64,000 nt of DNA. Source: Niallia circulans NBRC 13626 (GTDB lineage: Bacteria > Bacillota > Bacilli > Bacillales > Cytobacillaceae). Where the stretch lies: assembly GCF_001591585.1 (NCBI RefSeq), contig NZ_BCVE01000007.1, forward strand, positions 62,001 through 126,000, written 5' to 3'. The notes under the pieces are model-generated. The model saw only the letters and a list, made by a program, of their open reading frames with translations, made no database searches and was not told the origin of the DNA. Positions within the stretch are counted from its first letter, which is position 1. The number at the start of each line of letters is the position of its first letter. Below, piece by piece: positions 47,181 to 56,133 of the stretch. Position numbers and translations under genes: made by a program.

Positions 47181-48296
47181 TTATCGCTCTTGAACTGGAA
47201 TATATTCCAAACGCTCTGGCCCAATATAATCTGCTCTAGGTCGAATAAGGCGATTATTATCATACTGCTCCAGAATGTGAGCCAGCCAGCCAGAAACTCT
47301 GCTTACTGCAAAAATCGGGGTGAATAAGTCATGATCAATACCTAAACTATGATAAACAGAAGCTGAAAAGAAATCTACGTTTGGAACTAAATTTTTCTCT
47401 TCTTTTAACAGTGTCTCAATCTTAACACTCATATCATATAATTGAGGTTCACCCGTCAATTGTGTTAATTTTCTTGCCATTTCCTTTAAATGTTTGGCAC
47501 GAGGATCGCCCTTTCGATATACTCGATGGCCAAATCCCATTATTTTTTCTTTGTTGGCCATCTTTTCTCGAATATATGGCTCCACATTTTCAATGCTTCC
47601 GATTTCTTTCAGCATTTTCATTACTGCCTCATTTGCCCCGCCATGCAACGGTCCTTTTAATGCCCCAATAGCTGAAGTAATTCCAGAATATACATCAGAC
47701 AATGTAGCTACACACACTCTTGCAGTGAATGTAGACGCATTCAATTCATGATCAGCATGAAGTACAAGTGCTTTATTAAAGGCTTCAATAGCAATCGCCT
47801 CTGGTTCTTTGCCATTAAGCATATAAAGGAAATTAGCAGCAAATCCTAAATCTTTTCTTGGCGAAATTGGTTCCAGCCCTTTTCTTAATCTTGAAAAAGC
47901 TGTTACGATAGTCGGAATTTTCGCTTGAAGTCTTACAGCTTTTAAATAGTTTGCTTCAGAATCCATTGCATCGGCGTGTTCATCATACGCTCCTAGTAAA
48001 GACACACTTGAACGAAGTACTGCCATTGGATGTACGTTATTTAATGGCATTAGCTTCATTTGTTCAATCAAAGAAACAGGTAATTCAGCATTATCTGCCA
48101 ATTCTTGTTTTAGCTTTGCCAGTTCCGTATCAGTTGGCAACTTTTGATGCCATAATAAAAACACTACTTCTTCAAAACTGGAATGCTCTGCTAACACATC
48201 AATATCATAACCCACATAAGCAAGTGAATCATCTATAATGGAACTGATAGAAGATGTTGTAGCAATAATCCCCTCAAGCCCTTTTGTAACAGCCAT
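47181..48296 (-). CDS. citZ: Citrate synthase
   Basis: A 371-residue citrate synthase condensing oxaloacetate with acetyl-CoA. The catalytic residues are seen in LVLHADHELNASTF near 185, GAANEAV-like GGANEAVMKM near 220, IMGFGHRVYRKGDPRAKHL near 255 and FTPIFAVSRVSGWLAHILEQ near 330. Length and position (before icd and mdh) identify it as CitZ, the main TCA enzyme. A cre-like site and a promoter lie upstream (48552-48658). Confidence 0.96.
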   Translation of the reverse strand: MAVTKGLEGIIATTSSISSIIDDSLAYVGYDIDVLAEHSSFEEVVFLLWHQKLPTDTELAKLKQELADNAELPVSLIEQMKLMPLNNVHPMAVLRSSVSLLGAYDEHADAMDSEANYLKAVRLQAKIPTIVTAFSRLRKGLEPISPRKDLGFAANFLYMLNGKEPEAIAIEAFNKALVLHADHELNASTFTARVCVATLSDVYSGITSAIGALKGPLHGGANEAVMKMLKEIGSIENVEPYIREKMANKEKIMGFGHRVYRKGDPRAKHLKEMARKLTQLTGEPQLYDMSVKIETLLKEEKNLVPNVDFFSASVYHSLGIDHDLFTPIFAVSRVSGWLAHILEQYDNNRLIRPRADYIGPERLEYIPVQER

Positions 48297-48551
48297 ACAT
48301 ATCTCTCCTTTACAACTTTTCTTTAATAGTTAGTACAACTCATTCAAACTCCCAGTATTGTCCCTGTTGTAGTTACCAATATTGTGAAAATCTGTAAAAC
48401 AAAACAATGGAATTCATCTTAAATAAATGTTTACTATTTTGTTAGATTAACTGAATATGTACCAAAAAATCAATTAATAATGTAATTCGGATTTATTTTA
48501 TAAAAAGATGGAGGGAGTTTTTTTCAAAAATTAAAGTGAGCATAAACTAAT

Positions 48552-48565
48552 TGAAAATGCTTACA
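48552..48565 (-). promoter_or_regulatory. cre site upstream of citZ
   Basis: TGTAAGCATTTTCA on the minus strand matches the CcpA consensus except for A in place of G in the central CG. It is embedded in a perfect 10-bp inverted repeat with 4-nt loop (ATTGAAAATG/CATTTTCAAT, 48549-48572), downstream of the predicted promoter. CcpA control of citZ is established in B. subtilis. Confidence 0.6.
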
Positions 48566-48629
48566 TTTTCAATTAAAAAAATAAACTATTTGGTACGTTA
48601 TAGATGAGATAAACTGTAACTACACATTC

Positions 48630-48658
48630 ATTATAAACAAAAAACTTCAAAATGTCTC
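48630..48658 (-). promoter_or_regulatory. Candidate citZ promoter
   Basis: GAGACA (48658-48653), a 17-nt spacer and TATAAT (48635-48630) lie about 330 nt upstream of citZ, leaving a long leader that contains the cre. A second weaker candidate, TTGAAA with TATAAA, lies nearer the gene around 48495-48525. The rest of the 48297-48806 gap is A/T-rich with no gene. Confidence 0.5.
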
Positions 48659-48806
48659 ATATTTTATACTTAAAAACTGTAGATATAGTAAAAAAAATTT
48701 TTTCTAATTCTCCTTTACACTATATTTCTTTCTTTTTAAAATTATACCATAAATTCCTATAGCCTGTCTTTTATCTTACAACGGTAAATTAGAATAAGAG
48801 AGCGGA

Positions 48807-49274
48807 TTAGGTTATCCACTCGACTACTTTAATGGCTGCATACGCTATTCCCGCCCCAATCAATGGTCCTACTGCCACTCCATTGAAAACCGATACAGAC
48901 AAAATAGTTCCTAGAACAAGTGCTGTTGTAATTTCTGGAGAATCGGCTAGTAAACTAACTCCTCCTTTTGCGAGCAGAGCAACCATAATTCCAGAAATTA
49001 AAGCTATCCATGCATACGGTGATTTAAAGGTAGCTGTAAGATCTTTAAAACCAATATCTCCAGTGGCTATCGGAACAAGAACAGCTATCGTAATAATCGT
49101 TACGCCCCAATTGATACCTTTAGATTGAATCAATGAAAATAACTTACTATCTACCCCAATTAGTTTCAGCACTAATAAGAAAATAACTGCGATAATCAAG
49201 GAATTGTTTTTAGCTATAAGAGCAATTGCTAACAGCAAATATAGAAATAAATATGGCTGGCTAAATAAAAACAT
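48807..49274 (-). CDS. ytwI: DUF441 family membrane protein YtwI
   Basis: A 155-residue membrane protein of the DUF441 (UPF0756) family with about five hydrophobic helices. The conserved stretch LLAKGGVSLLADSPEITTALVLG is followed by GVAVGPLIGAGIAYA at the C-terminus. Function unknown. It lies next to citZ and the divergent ytvI, as in B. subtilis, where the same neighbours occur. Confidence 0.87.
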   Translation of the reverse strand: MFLFSQPYLFLYLLLAIALIAKNNSLIIAVIFLLVLKLIGVDSKLFSLIQSKGINWGVTIITIAVLVPIATGDIGFKDLTATFKSPYAWIALISGIMVALLAKGGVSLLADSPEITTALVLGTILSVSVFNGVAVGPLIGAGIAYAAIKVVEWIT

Positions 49275-49459
49275 AACTAACTCTCCTTTTCGAAAGCAAT
49301 TGACTTAAAAATTCTCTCTTCTTTATTTAAATTAAAAAGCAGGAATTTCGATTAAAAAAGCATAAGTATAGAGAATATAAATAAAAAGGAATATATATAA
49401 TCTATATCTAGTTCCTAATCACTAATGACCCATTTTCTATTATACTAAAAACGGGAGGA

Positions 49460-50590
49460 TTGACTTTGAATTTAACTTATCTTAACCGAACAATTCGGTT
49501 TATCATAGTGATAGCAGCTACATTCCTATTATTTGTTAGCTTTTTTTATTTATCCAAAGTAACTTATCCTTTTATTATTGGATTTCTGATTGCTTTTTTA
49601 ATGAATCCACTCGTTAATTTTCTACAATTCAAATGCAAATTACCAAGGGCTTTTGCTGTTGTTTTAAGTATTTTACTCATTTTATCCGTTTTTGCTGGTT
49701 TGGTTTCTTTACTAATTGCTGAAATTGTAGCAGGAGCTGCCTATCTTGGAGAAGTTGTTCCCAAACATATAGACATCATTATTCGATACATAGAAGATTT
49801 GTTCGCAGCGCAAATTATTCCATTATATAATAAAATTTCTCAAACGTTCAATAATCTCGGTACTGGTCAACAAGATACCATTATGACAAATATAGATAAA
49901 GTGGGCGAACAAGTTGGAACGGTAATGGGAGATTTTTTACAATCCTTCTTTCTTAATATTCCTATTTTCCTGTCCTGGTTTCCAAATGCAGCAAGCGTCC
50001 TCATTTTTTCTCTATTAGCTACTTTTTTTATCAGCAAGGACTGGGGACGGTTATCATTAAAAATTGGAAAGTTCTTTCCTTCCAAGTGGTTAAATAGTGG
50101 TAAAACAGTATTCTTTGAATTAAAAAAAGCTTTGTTTGGTTTTTTAAAAGCCCAATTAACGCTTGTTTCCATTACGACTGTCATTATTCTAATTGGTCTG
50201 TTAATACTTCGAGTGGATTATGCTATTACTATTGCACTGTTAACTGGAATTGTAGATATTATCCCCTATCTCGGTACAGGGTTAATCTTTGTTCCATGGA
50301 TTATTTACGAAATTATCACAGGGCAGATTGTGCTGGCAATTGGATTGTCCGTGCTATATATTATTGTTTTAGTTCAAAGACAAATCATGGAGCCAAAAAT
50401 CCTTTCTTCCAATATCGGACTTGATCCATTAGCTACTTTAATTGCCTTATTTGTTGGTTTTAAGCTTTTTGGTTTTATCGGACTTATTGTTGGTCCAGTT
50501 TCCCTCGTTATCGTGACTTCCCTGCACCGAGCAAATGTATTTCATGATATATGGAAATTTATTAAAGGGGATAGTGAAATACCAAAATAA
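49460..50590 (+). CDS. ytvI: Sporulation integral membrane protein YtvI
   Basis: A 376-residue AI-2E-superfamily protein of the YtvI group with about eight hydrophobic helices. The family motif IVDIIPYLGTGLIFVPW is near 265 and VQRQIMEPKILSSNIGLDPL near 305. It begins at a TTG at 49460-49468 region context (annotated from the in-frame start after GGGAGGA). YtvI proteins are sporulation-associated in Bacillus; substrate unknown. Its neighbours citZ and ytwI support the name. Downstream, where pykA and pfkA would be expected in B. subtilis, the accessory island begins. Confidence 0.85.
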   Translation: MTLNLTYLNRTIRFIIVIAATFLLFVSFFYLSKVTYPFIIGFLIAFLMNPLVNFLQFKCKLPRAFAVVLSILLILSVFAGLVSLLIAEIVAGAAYLGEVVPKHIDIIIRYIEDLFAAQIIPLYNKISQTFNNLGTGQQDTIMTNIDKVGEQVGTVMGDFLQSFFLNIPIFLSWFPNAASVLIFSLLATFFISKDWGRLSLKIGKFFPSKWLNSGKTVFFELKKALFGFLKAQLTLVSITTVIILIGLLILRVDYAITIALLTGIVDIIPYLGTGLIFVPWIIYEIITGQIVLAIGLSVLYIIVLVQRQIMEPKILSSNIGLDPLATLIALFVGFKLFGFIGLIVGPVSLVIVTSLHRANVFHDIWKFIKGDSEIPK

Positions 50591-50606
50591 ACGCATATAA
50601 AAAAAG

Positions 50607-50755
50607 AAGCTGGAATATTAACATTCCAACCAATTTATACCGAACAATTATACGGAGATGCTAAAAAACACTTCGTATAATTGTTTGATTTTTTATTCAT
50701 TAAAAAAGGTTTGTAGTAACGAGCCGCAGACTGAATATACTTCACTTTTCATAGG
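50607..50755. repeat. Dispersed palindromic repeat, copy E (ytvI 3' hairpin)
   Basis: In order: AGCTGGAATATTAACATTCC, left arm CCGAACAATTATACG, right arm CGTATAATTGTTTGATTTTTT, TTATTCATTAAAAAAGG, and CAGACTGAATATACTTCACT. This is the most complete copy and shares block order with copy B and, reversed, with copy A. It lies between the convergent ytvI and aldo/keto reductase genes. Confidence 0.7.
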
Positions 50756-50813
50756 ACTATATCTAAGCCGCTTTGTTTTGCCCCACCTTTTCTATACTTA
50801 GTATGTTAACCAT

Positions 50814-51803
50814 TTAATAAGGACCTCTAATAGCGTTTTTGACCTTTTCCTCATAAAATGTTCTCAATCTCTGTAATTCCTCTGTATTAAATGGTTTTTC
50901 CTCTAATGCCTTTAAATTCTCATTGATTTGCTGACGATTTTTGAAACCAGGAATGACACAAGAAATACTCGGTTGATCCAATATCCAGCGTAATGCTGCC
51001 GCTGCCATTGATTGACGACTTTCTCCAATCCAAGCAAGCTCATCTGCTAATGCAACGCCTTTTTCAAATCCAAGTCCAGCAAATGTTTCTCCTACATTAA
51101 AAGCTTCCCCATTCTCATTAAATTTACGATGATCATCTTTCTCAAAAGTATGCTCCTTTGTAAATTTCCCAGTAAGCAATCCACTAGCCAACGGAAGGCG
51201 CACAAGAATACCGACCCCCTTCCTCTTTGCTTCAGGAATCAATAACTCAAGTGGCTTTTGTCGAAAAATATTAAAAATTATTTGTAGAGCCTTAACGTTA
51301 GGATTCTGCAAGCATATAAGTCCTTCTTCCACTGTTTCGACACTTACTCCATAATGGCGAATTTTACCTTCCTCTTGTAATTTATCAAGCACTTCAAAAA
51401 CTCTCCCATCTTTTAAAATTTCTGTTGGTGGACAATGGATTTGATATAAATCGATTGTTTCTCTATTTAATCGCTTCAAACTATTTTCACAGTACTGGCG
51501 TACCCTTTCCTCCGAATAAGTCTCATTTGCGAAAATATCGCCGCCACGACAAAACTTAGTGGCAATATGAATTTGATTCTCTTTCCCCTTCGTTGCCTTA
51601 GCAAGAAGCTCTTCGCTATGTCCATCTCCATACACATCGGCCGTATCAAAAAAATTTACGCCTTTTTCCATCGCCATATGTAAGGATTTTAATGCCTCTG
51701 TATCATCGACTTTTCCCCATGAACCACCAATAGCCCATGTACCGAAACTTACTTCACTGATTTTTAGAGCTGTATCCCCTAAATTTCTATAATTCATTTC
51801 CAT
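50814..51803 (-). CDS. Aldo/keto reductase
   Basis: A 329-residue NADP(H)-dependent aldo/keto reductase with a TIM-barrel fold. The catalytic tetrad is seen as Asp and Tyr in FDTADVYGDGHSEEL near 50, Lys in IATKFCRGG near 85 and His in LYQIHCPPTE near 120. The C-terminal cofactor region has SCVIPGFKNRQQINENL. The substrate is unknown; the setting (divergent from a XylR-type repressor with a shared operator) suggests reduction of a sugar or sugar acid. The start at 51803 follows GGAGG by 5 nt; an ATG two codons later is possible. Confidence 0.88.
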   Translation of the reverse strand: MEMNYRNLGDTALKISEVSFGTWAIGGSWGKVDDTEALKSLHMAMEKGVNFFDTADVYGDGHSEELLAKATKGKENQIHIATKFCRGGDIFANETYSEERVRQYCENSLKRLNRETIDLYQIHCPPTEILKDGRVFEVLDKLQEEGKIRHYGVSVETVEEGLICLQNPNVKALQIIFNIFRQKPLELLIPEAKRKGVGILVRLPLASGLLTGKFTKEHTFEKDDHRKFNENGEAFNVGETFAGLGFEKGVALADELAWIGESRQSMAAAALRWILDQPSISCVIPGFKNRQQINENLKALEEKPFNTEELQRLRTFYEEKVKNAIRGPY

Positions 51804-51944
51804 TAGCACCTCCACCAGCTATGATATTTTTGATTTTTCTTGAATGGCCACTATAAAAAAGAAGCTAGAATTTCCTCAAGTAAAATACCCTATTTTTCTC
51901 TAAATAGATAACCACTTCTATAGAAATTATATCAATTGCATATA

Positions 51945-51969
51945 AGTTTGTATATTAAATAAACAAACC
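51945..51969. promoter_or_regulatory. XylR-type operator between aldo/keto reductase and xylR2
   Basis: A 25-bp palindrome GTTTGT-N10-AACAAAC type, reading AGTTTGTATATTAAATAAAC then AAACC. It overlaps the likely -35 of the aldo/keto reductase promoter (whose -10 TATAAT lies about 20 bp to the left) and is about 22 bp upstream of the xylR2 -35. It is identical at 23 of 25 positions to the site at 60866-60890. The core resembles the known Bacillus xylO. Confidence 0.75.
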
Positions 51970-51990
51970 AACTTTATCAATCACCTCTGT

Positions 51991-52018
51991 TTGGTTAATA
52001 GATAAACTGTAGTATAAT
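51991..52018 (+). promoter_or_regulatory. Promoter of the second xylR-like gene
   Basis: TTGGTT (51991-51996), a 16-nt spacer and TATAAT (52013-52018) lie about 85 bp before the start codon and just right of the operator palindrome. Confidence 0.65.
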
Positions 52019-52104
52019 TAATCAATTAGTAGAGGGACCTTTCAGAAAGAAATGATATCCTATGAAGTGCAGAAAAAATAGAATACGAGGGGATTGCGAA
52101 CAGG

Positions 52105-53280
52105 ATGCATATTACTTGGAATCAGCAGTTAGTAAAAAAAGAAAATAAGTCACTTTGTTTAAATTTAATCAAAAACACTGCTCCTATTTCTCGAGCAGAT
52201 ATTGCCCAGCAAACAGGATTAACAAAAGGGACTGTTTCCTCCTTAGTATCAGAGCTTATTAACGAACAATTGATCTATGAATCAGGACATGGTGAATCTA
52301 ATGGCGGAAGACGACCTGTTATGCTGCTATTTAATGAGATGGCCGGTTATTCCATTGGTATTGACTTAGGTGTTAACTACATTTTAGGAATTTTAACTGA
52401 TTTGCAAGGGAATATCATATACCGTATAAATGAAAAATATGAAAATTTATCTTATGAAGATACACTCCGGACAATAAAAAAGATTATTACTACTTTGATA
52501 AACGCTGCTCCTAAATCTGTTTATGGAGTAATTGGCATAGGGATTGGGGTACCAGGGATTACAAATATGGACGGTGACATTCTCCTCGCTCCAAACTTAG
52601 GTTGGAATAATGTTTCACTAAAGAGCCAGCTGGAAGAAGAATTCCATCTTCCTGTGTTAGTTGAAAATGAAGCAAACACTGGGGCCTATGGAGAAAAGAA
52701 ATTCGGAGTAGGTCAGCCTTATCAAAATTTAATCTATGTAAGTGCAGCCATTGGAATTGGCGCTGGAATTATCATTAATGGAGAATTGTATAAAGGAGCA
52801 CTCGGATATTCTGGAGAAATCGGCCATATGACCATTCAAAAGGATGGATTAGAATGCCGCTGCGGCAATAAAGGTTGCTGGGAACTTTATGCTTCCGAAC
52901 AATATCTACTTAACAAAGCTGTCGAATTAAAGTTAAGCATAAATGGTCAGGTTTATTTGAATGATTTGATTGAGCTTGCCGACCAAGGAAATACCCAAGC
53001 TATCCATTTATTTAATGAAGTTGGCTATCATCTAGGTGCTGGAATTATTAATATTATTCATATCTTCAATCCAGAGCAAATCATTATTGGCAATCGACTT
53101 ACCCTAGCTAAAAAATGGATAGAGCCACAAGTGAAAAAAATAATTAACAATTATACTCTACCCTTTCACCATTCCCAGCTTGCTATCCAATTCTCTGATA
53201 TCAATTTTGCTTCCTCTGCATTAGGTGCTGCAGCCTTTTCAACTGAGAATTTTTTAAAATTTATGCTTCATCCAGAATAA
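52105..53280 (+). CDS. XylR-type ROK transcriptional repressor, copy 2
   Basis: A 391-residue ROK repressor. The N-terminal HTH (ISRADIAQQTGLTKGTVSSL near 30) is followed by SNGGRRPVMLLFNEMAGYSI and the ROK domain with GIGIGVPGITNMDGD near 150, VENEANTGAYGEKKFG near 190 and the zinc motif CRCGNKGCWELYASE near 250. Its sequence is closer, as I recall it, to B. subtilis XylR than is the copy beside xylA. It is divergent from the aldo/keto reductase with a shared xylO-like palindrome. It probably also controls the Nif3-like gene through the duplicate site near 60.9 kb. The inducer is inferred to be a xylose- or xylan-derived sugar. Confidence 0.88.
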   Translation: MHITWNQQLVKKENKSLCLNLIKNTAPISRADIAQQTGLTKGTVSSLVSELINEQLIYESGHGESNGGRRPVMLLFNEMAGYSIGIDLGVNYILGILTDLQGNIIYRINEKYENLSYEDTLRTIKKIITTLINAAPKSVYGVIGIGIGVPGITNMDGDILLAPNLGWNNVSLKSQLEEEFHLPVLVENEANTGAYGEKKFGVGQPYQNLIYVSAAIGIGAGIIINGELYKGALGYSGEIGHMTIQKDGLECRCGNKGCWELYASEQYLLNKAVELKLSINGQVYLNDLIELADQGNTQAIHLFNEVGYHLGAGIINIIHIFNPEQIIIGNRLTLAKKWIEPQVKKIINNYTLPFHHSQLAIQFSDINFASSALGAAAFSTENFLKFMLHPE

Positions 53281-54199
53281 TAATACCTCTTTAGATTTAG
53301 ATGAAGCATATATATATTAAGTTATTCTGGCTTTATTATTCGATATTTACTACTTAAAAGTAAGTAAACTAGAAAAGGATAAACAATTATCACCTTAGAT
53401 ACTTTCGCCTTTTTAATCGATGTATTCCAAAAATTCAGCCATTTTTAGGGTGAAAAAGTCCATCTGCCACTAAGGAAACCGTTGCATTTGTAGTAATTAA
53501 TCCATTTGGATGAAGGGATTTCTCTACAAATGCCGCTTCATCTATTTTATATCTTATCTGAAAAAAAGCGCTGTATTTTATTAACATCTTCTCTTTCCCG
53601 CTCATTTCTTCCACTCAAGTCCAATTTATGCGGCAACTCGATAGGAATCCCTATAAAAATGCCATAATCCTTTCTAATAATACATTTCCATTTTATACGA
53701 TTTTCTTATCTCTCCTCTTCTCTACTTTTATAAAATATTTTAGACATTATTCTTCAGCTTAACAAAATTTCGAATACTGCCCATTAGAATAGACCGCTAT
53801 CGTTTATAAATAATCACGGTTAGATCCCAACATTACTTCCTGACTCAAGGTTGAATAAGTATTTAGCCTCTTTCTAAAAGCTTAGAGATACTTGGATAAA
53901 GAAATTCTCCAAATAGAATACAAAAATCCCAACTGGTTGAGCATAATGAAATTTTCCGGGAAATATTATTTTGATAACATGTTCCATCTTTTTTCCTATG
54001 TTAACCTCGGCTTCTGGCCATTCTAGAAAATGATGGGTTTACCAAAGTGAATATTTAACTATTTATATTTATAGGATAATAGTGAGGATTTACCTCAACC
54101 TACTACTAAGGGGACTAAATAAAACTATAAATCTACAATTTCTTTAAGGATTAGTGGAAGATCTTTTAAAATTTAATCTGTTATTATTAGAGAGTATGT
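53281..54199. other. Long gene-free stretch with decayed coding fragments
   Basis: There is no intact gene in these 919 bp. On the minus strand, short open pieces read like protein: GIFIGIPIELPHKLDLSGRN (about 53620-53670), EKSLHPNGLITTNATVSLVA (about 53465-53540) and FPGKFHYAQPVGIFVFY (about 53910-53965). They are broken by stops and frame changes. I cannot assign them to a family. They look like one or two inactivated genes inside the island, next to the reductase gene. Confidence 0.45.
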
Positions 54200-55045
54200 T
54201 TAAACACCTGAGTATGCCATAAATCCTCCATCAACTGGCACACTAATCCCCGTAACAAATCCACTTGTTTCTTCATTCACTAGCCATAGTAATGTTCCCA
54301 ATAAGTCCTCTGGTTTTCCTAATCTTTTTACTGGTGTATGAGCTAATATTTTCTTCGTCCGCTCTGTATAAGACCCGTCTGGATTTTTAAGCAGTGCTTC
54401 ATTTTGCTTTGTTAAGAAAAAACCTGGAGCAATTGCATTGACCCTAATTCCTGTTTCAGCCATATGAACAGCTAACCATTTTGTAAAATTCTCTATCCCA
54501 GCTTTAGCTGCACTGTAAGCAGGTACTTTCGTCATTGGACTTGGAGCGCTCATAGAGGATATATTTATAACTGTTCCACTTTTTCCAACCATTTGTTTCG
54601 AAAATATTTGGGTAGGAATTAATGTACCGATTATATTTAAATTAAATACAAAGGAGAATCCCTCCATTGTTAAATCAAAAAAACTAGTAATTCCTTCTTT
54701 ATCAAGATCTTCTAATCGCAGAATTTCTTCTGAAGTAATTCCCTTTGGATGATTTCCTCCAGCCCCATTAATAAGAATGTCGCAGTTTCCAAAAGTATCA
54801 AAGACTATTTTTTCCGCTTCCTTCACACTATTTACATCTACAACATCACATGCTATAGCAATCGCCATACCACCTTCGTTATTAATTTCCTCCGCTACCT
54901 TTTGCGCTTTTTCATATGTACGATTCAAAATGGCTACCTTTACTCCTTGTCTGCCTAACTCTTTCGCCATACAGCCACAAAGTACGCCCCCACCTCCAGT
55001 AATAACTGCTACTTTTCCGGATAAATTCTTCATTAATGGTAACAT
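54200..55045 (-). CDS. SDR oxidoreductase, probable D-mannonate oxidoreductase/fructuronate reductase
   Basis: A 281-residue classical short-chain dehydrogenase. The Rossmann motif is [19 protein letters not shown] near 12, the adenine-ring region [13 protein letters not shown] near 68, NGAGG at 95, and the catalytic triad Ser in ISSMSAPSP near 160 with Tyr/Lys in PAYSAAKAG. The insertion [20 protein letters not shown] and the ending [16 protein letters not shown] match the SDR-type UxuB of Bacillus, which interconverts fructuronate and mannonate in glucuronate catabolism. It lies last in a run with an LplABC-type importer, consistent with uronate-substituted oligosaccharide use. Substrate assignment is an inference. 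Confidence 0.75.
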   Translation of the reverse strand: MLPLMKNLSGKVAVITGGGGVLCGCMAKELGRQGVKVAILNRTYEKAQKVAEEINNEGGMAIAIACDVVDVNSVKEAEKIVFDTFGNCDILINGAGGNHPKGITSEEILRLEDLDKEGITSFFDLTMEGFSFVFNLNIIGTLIPTQIFSKQMVGKSGTVINISSMSAPSPMTKVPAYSAAKAGIENFTKWLAVHMAETGIRVNAIAPGFFLTKQNEALLKNPDGSYTERTKKILAHTPVKRLGKPEDLLGTLLWLVNEETSGFVTGISVPVDGGFMAYSGV

Positions 55046-55230
55046 TTTATCTTCCTCCTAACTTTTTTCTTATAATCTCTAAACTACTTCTCTTTCCATC
55101 TATATGTATCCTTCTAAATCAAAATTTCTTTTGAATGAAATGAAGAGTTTTTAAACTATTTTTTATATAGAGTCATTTCTTAGTACTTCTCCTTTTAAAA
55201 CACTTTTAAAATCGATCTCGATTCTTTCAT

Positions 55231-55968
55231 TTATGAACCTCGAATAGGTGATGCATCATATTTTTCACTTATATTGTTAGAAGGAGATCTTTTCAAAAAA
55301 TTACGATCTATATGTTTAAGCAGCTCTCTAGAATTAAACGTCATTATCCATGCAAGCAAACTAGCAATGAAAACAATTAAAAAATCAGTAGTGATTACTG
55401 TTGCAACAGCAGTTAAAAAGAGAATCAATATATTACCTATTGTTTCTTTCCATTTTATGAATAGATAATACGCAGACAACTTTATTAAATCCCTTATTCG
55501 AAAAGTATATTTCGCATTAATTATTAACATATTTATACTAAGCATTGTCCAGATAAGCGTAAGTGCAAGCACAACAATAAAAATGATTTGATTAACTGGT
55601 GTTATGGTTATTTGAAGGTATTGTAAGTCGATGAATAAGACAAAGAATACAGCTAAGATTATTATCCACAGAAAAAATGTGCCTTTTAAATTCGATCGAT
55701 ATCCATAGAAAAAGTCAGTTGTCGGTGATAGCTCTTTCGTTCTTACTAATTTCTCCATCGAATAAAGCAGTCCAGATATAGCAGGTCCAGACGGTATTAA
55801 GGCAAGAGCATAGATGAGTATATTTGAAAACGATGGTGTTAATGTCATGAAGAAAAAAATAAAGATGAGATTTGTTACGACAAAATAGATATTCGTTAGT
55901 AAAATCCAGTACACATAATTACAAAATGTATATAAAATTCCTTGCCCAAACTCTCTTTGCTGCTTCAT
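55231..55968 (-). CDS. YesL family (DUF624) membrane protein, copy 1
   Basis: A 245-residue membrane protein of the YesL/DUF624 family with about five hydrophobic helices and the family-typical N-terminal stretch YVYWILLTNIYFVVTN, followed by PSGPAISGLLYSMEKLVR. YesL proteins accompany LplABC-type sugar importers in Bacillus and Paenibacillus; their function is unknown. The start at 55968 has AAGGTGA upstream; GTG at 55977 is an alternative. It lies 165 bp downstream of the solute-binding protein gene. A second family member is encoded at 60948. Confidence 0.8.
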   Translation of the reverse strand: MKQQREFGQGILYTFCNYVYWILLTNIYFVVTNLIFIFFFMTLTPSFSNILIYALALIPSGPAISGLLYSMEKLVRTKELSPTTDFFYGYRSNLKGTFFLWIIILAVFFVLFIDLQYLQITITPVNQIIFIVVLALTLIWTMLSINMLIINAKYTFRIRDLIKLSAYYLFIKWKETIGNILILFLTAVATVITTDFLIVFIASLLAWIMTFNSRELLKHIDRNFLKRSPSNNISEKYDASPIRGS

Positions 55969-56133
55969 CCCTGTCACCTTCTTTCAGAATATAATAATAT
56001 TACCAGCAGTGTGTGTTTCTTTATTCCCCACTGCTGGTTAGCCTCACATAACAGAACTCTTAGGAGTAGTTTTAAGTTAGTTCTTCTTGCTGCCCTTCAT
56101 TAGGATGGCTAGGAATTAACTTATCCATTTTAT

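Noticed and set aside
49460-50590. Calling both AI-2E family proteins quorum-sensing exporters
   Set aside because: The family name is historical; neighbours and sequence give no evidence of AI-2 transport.
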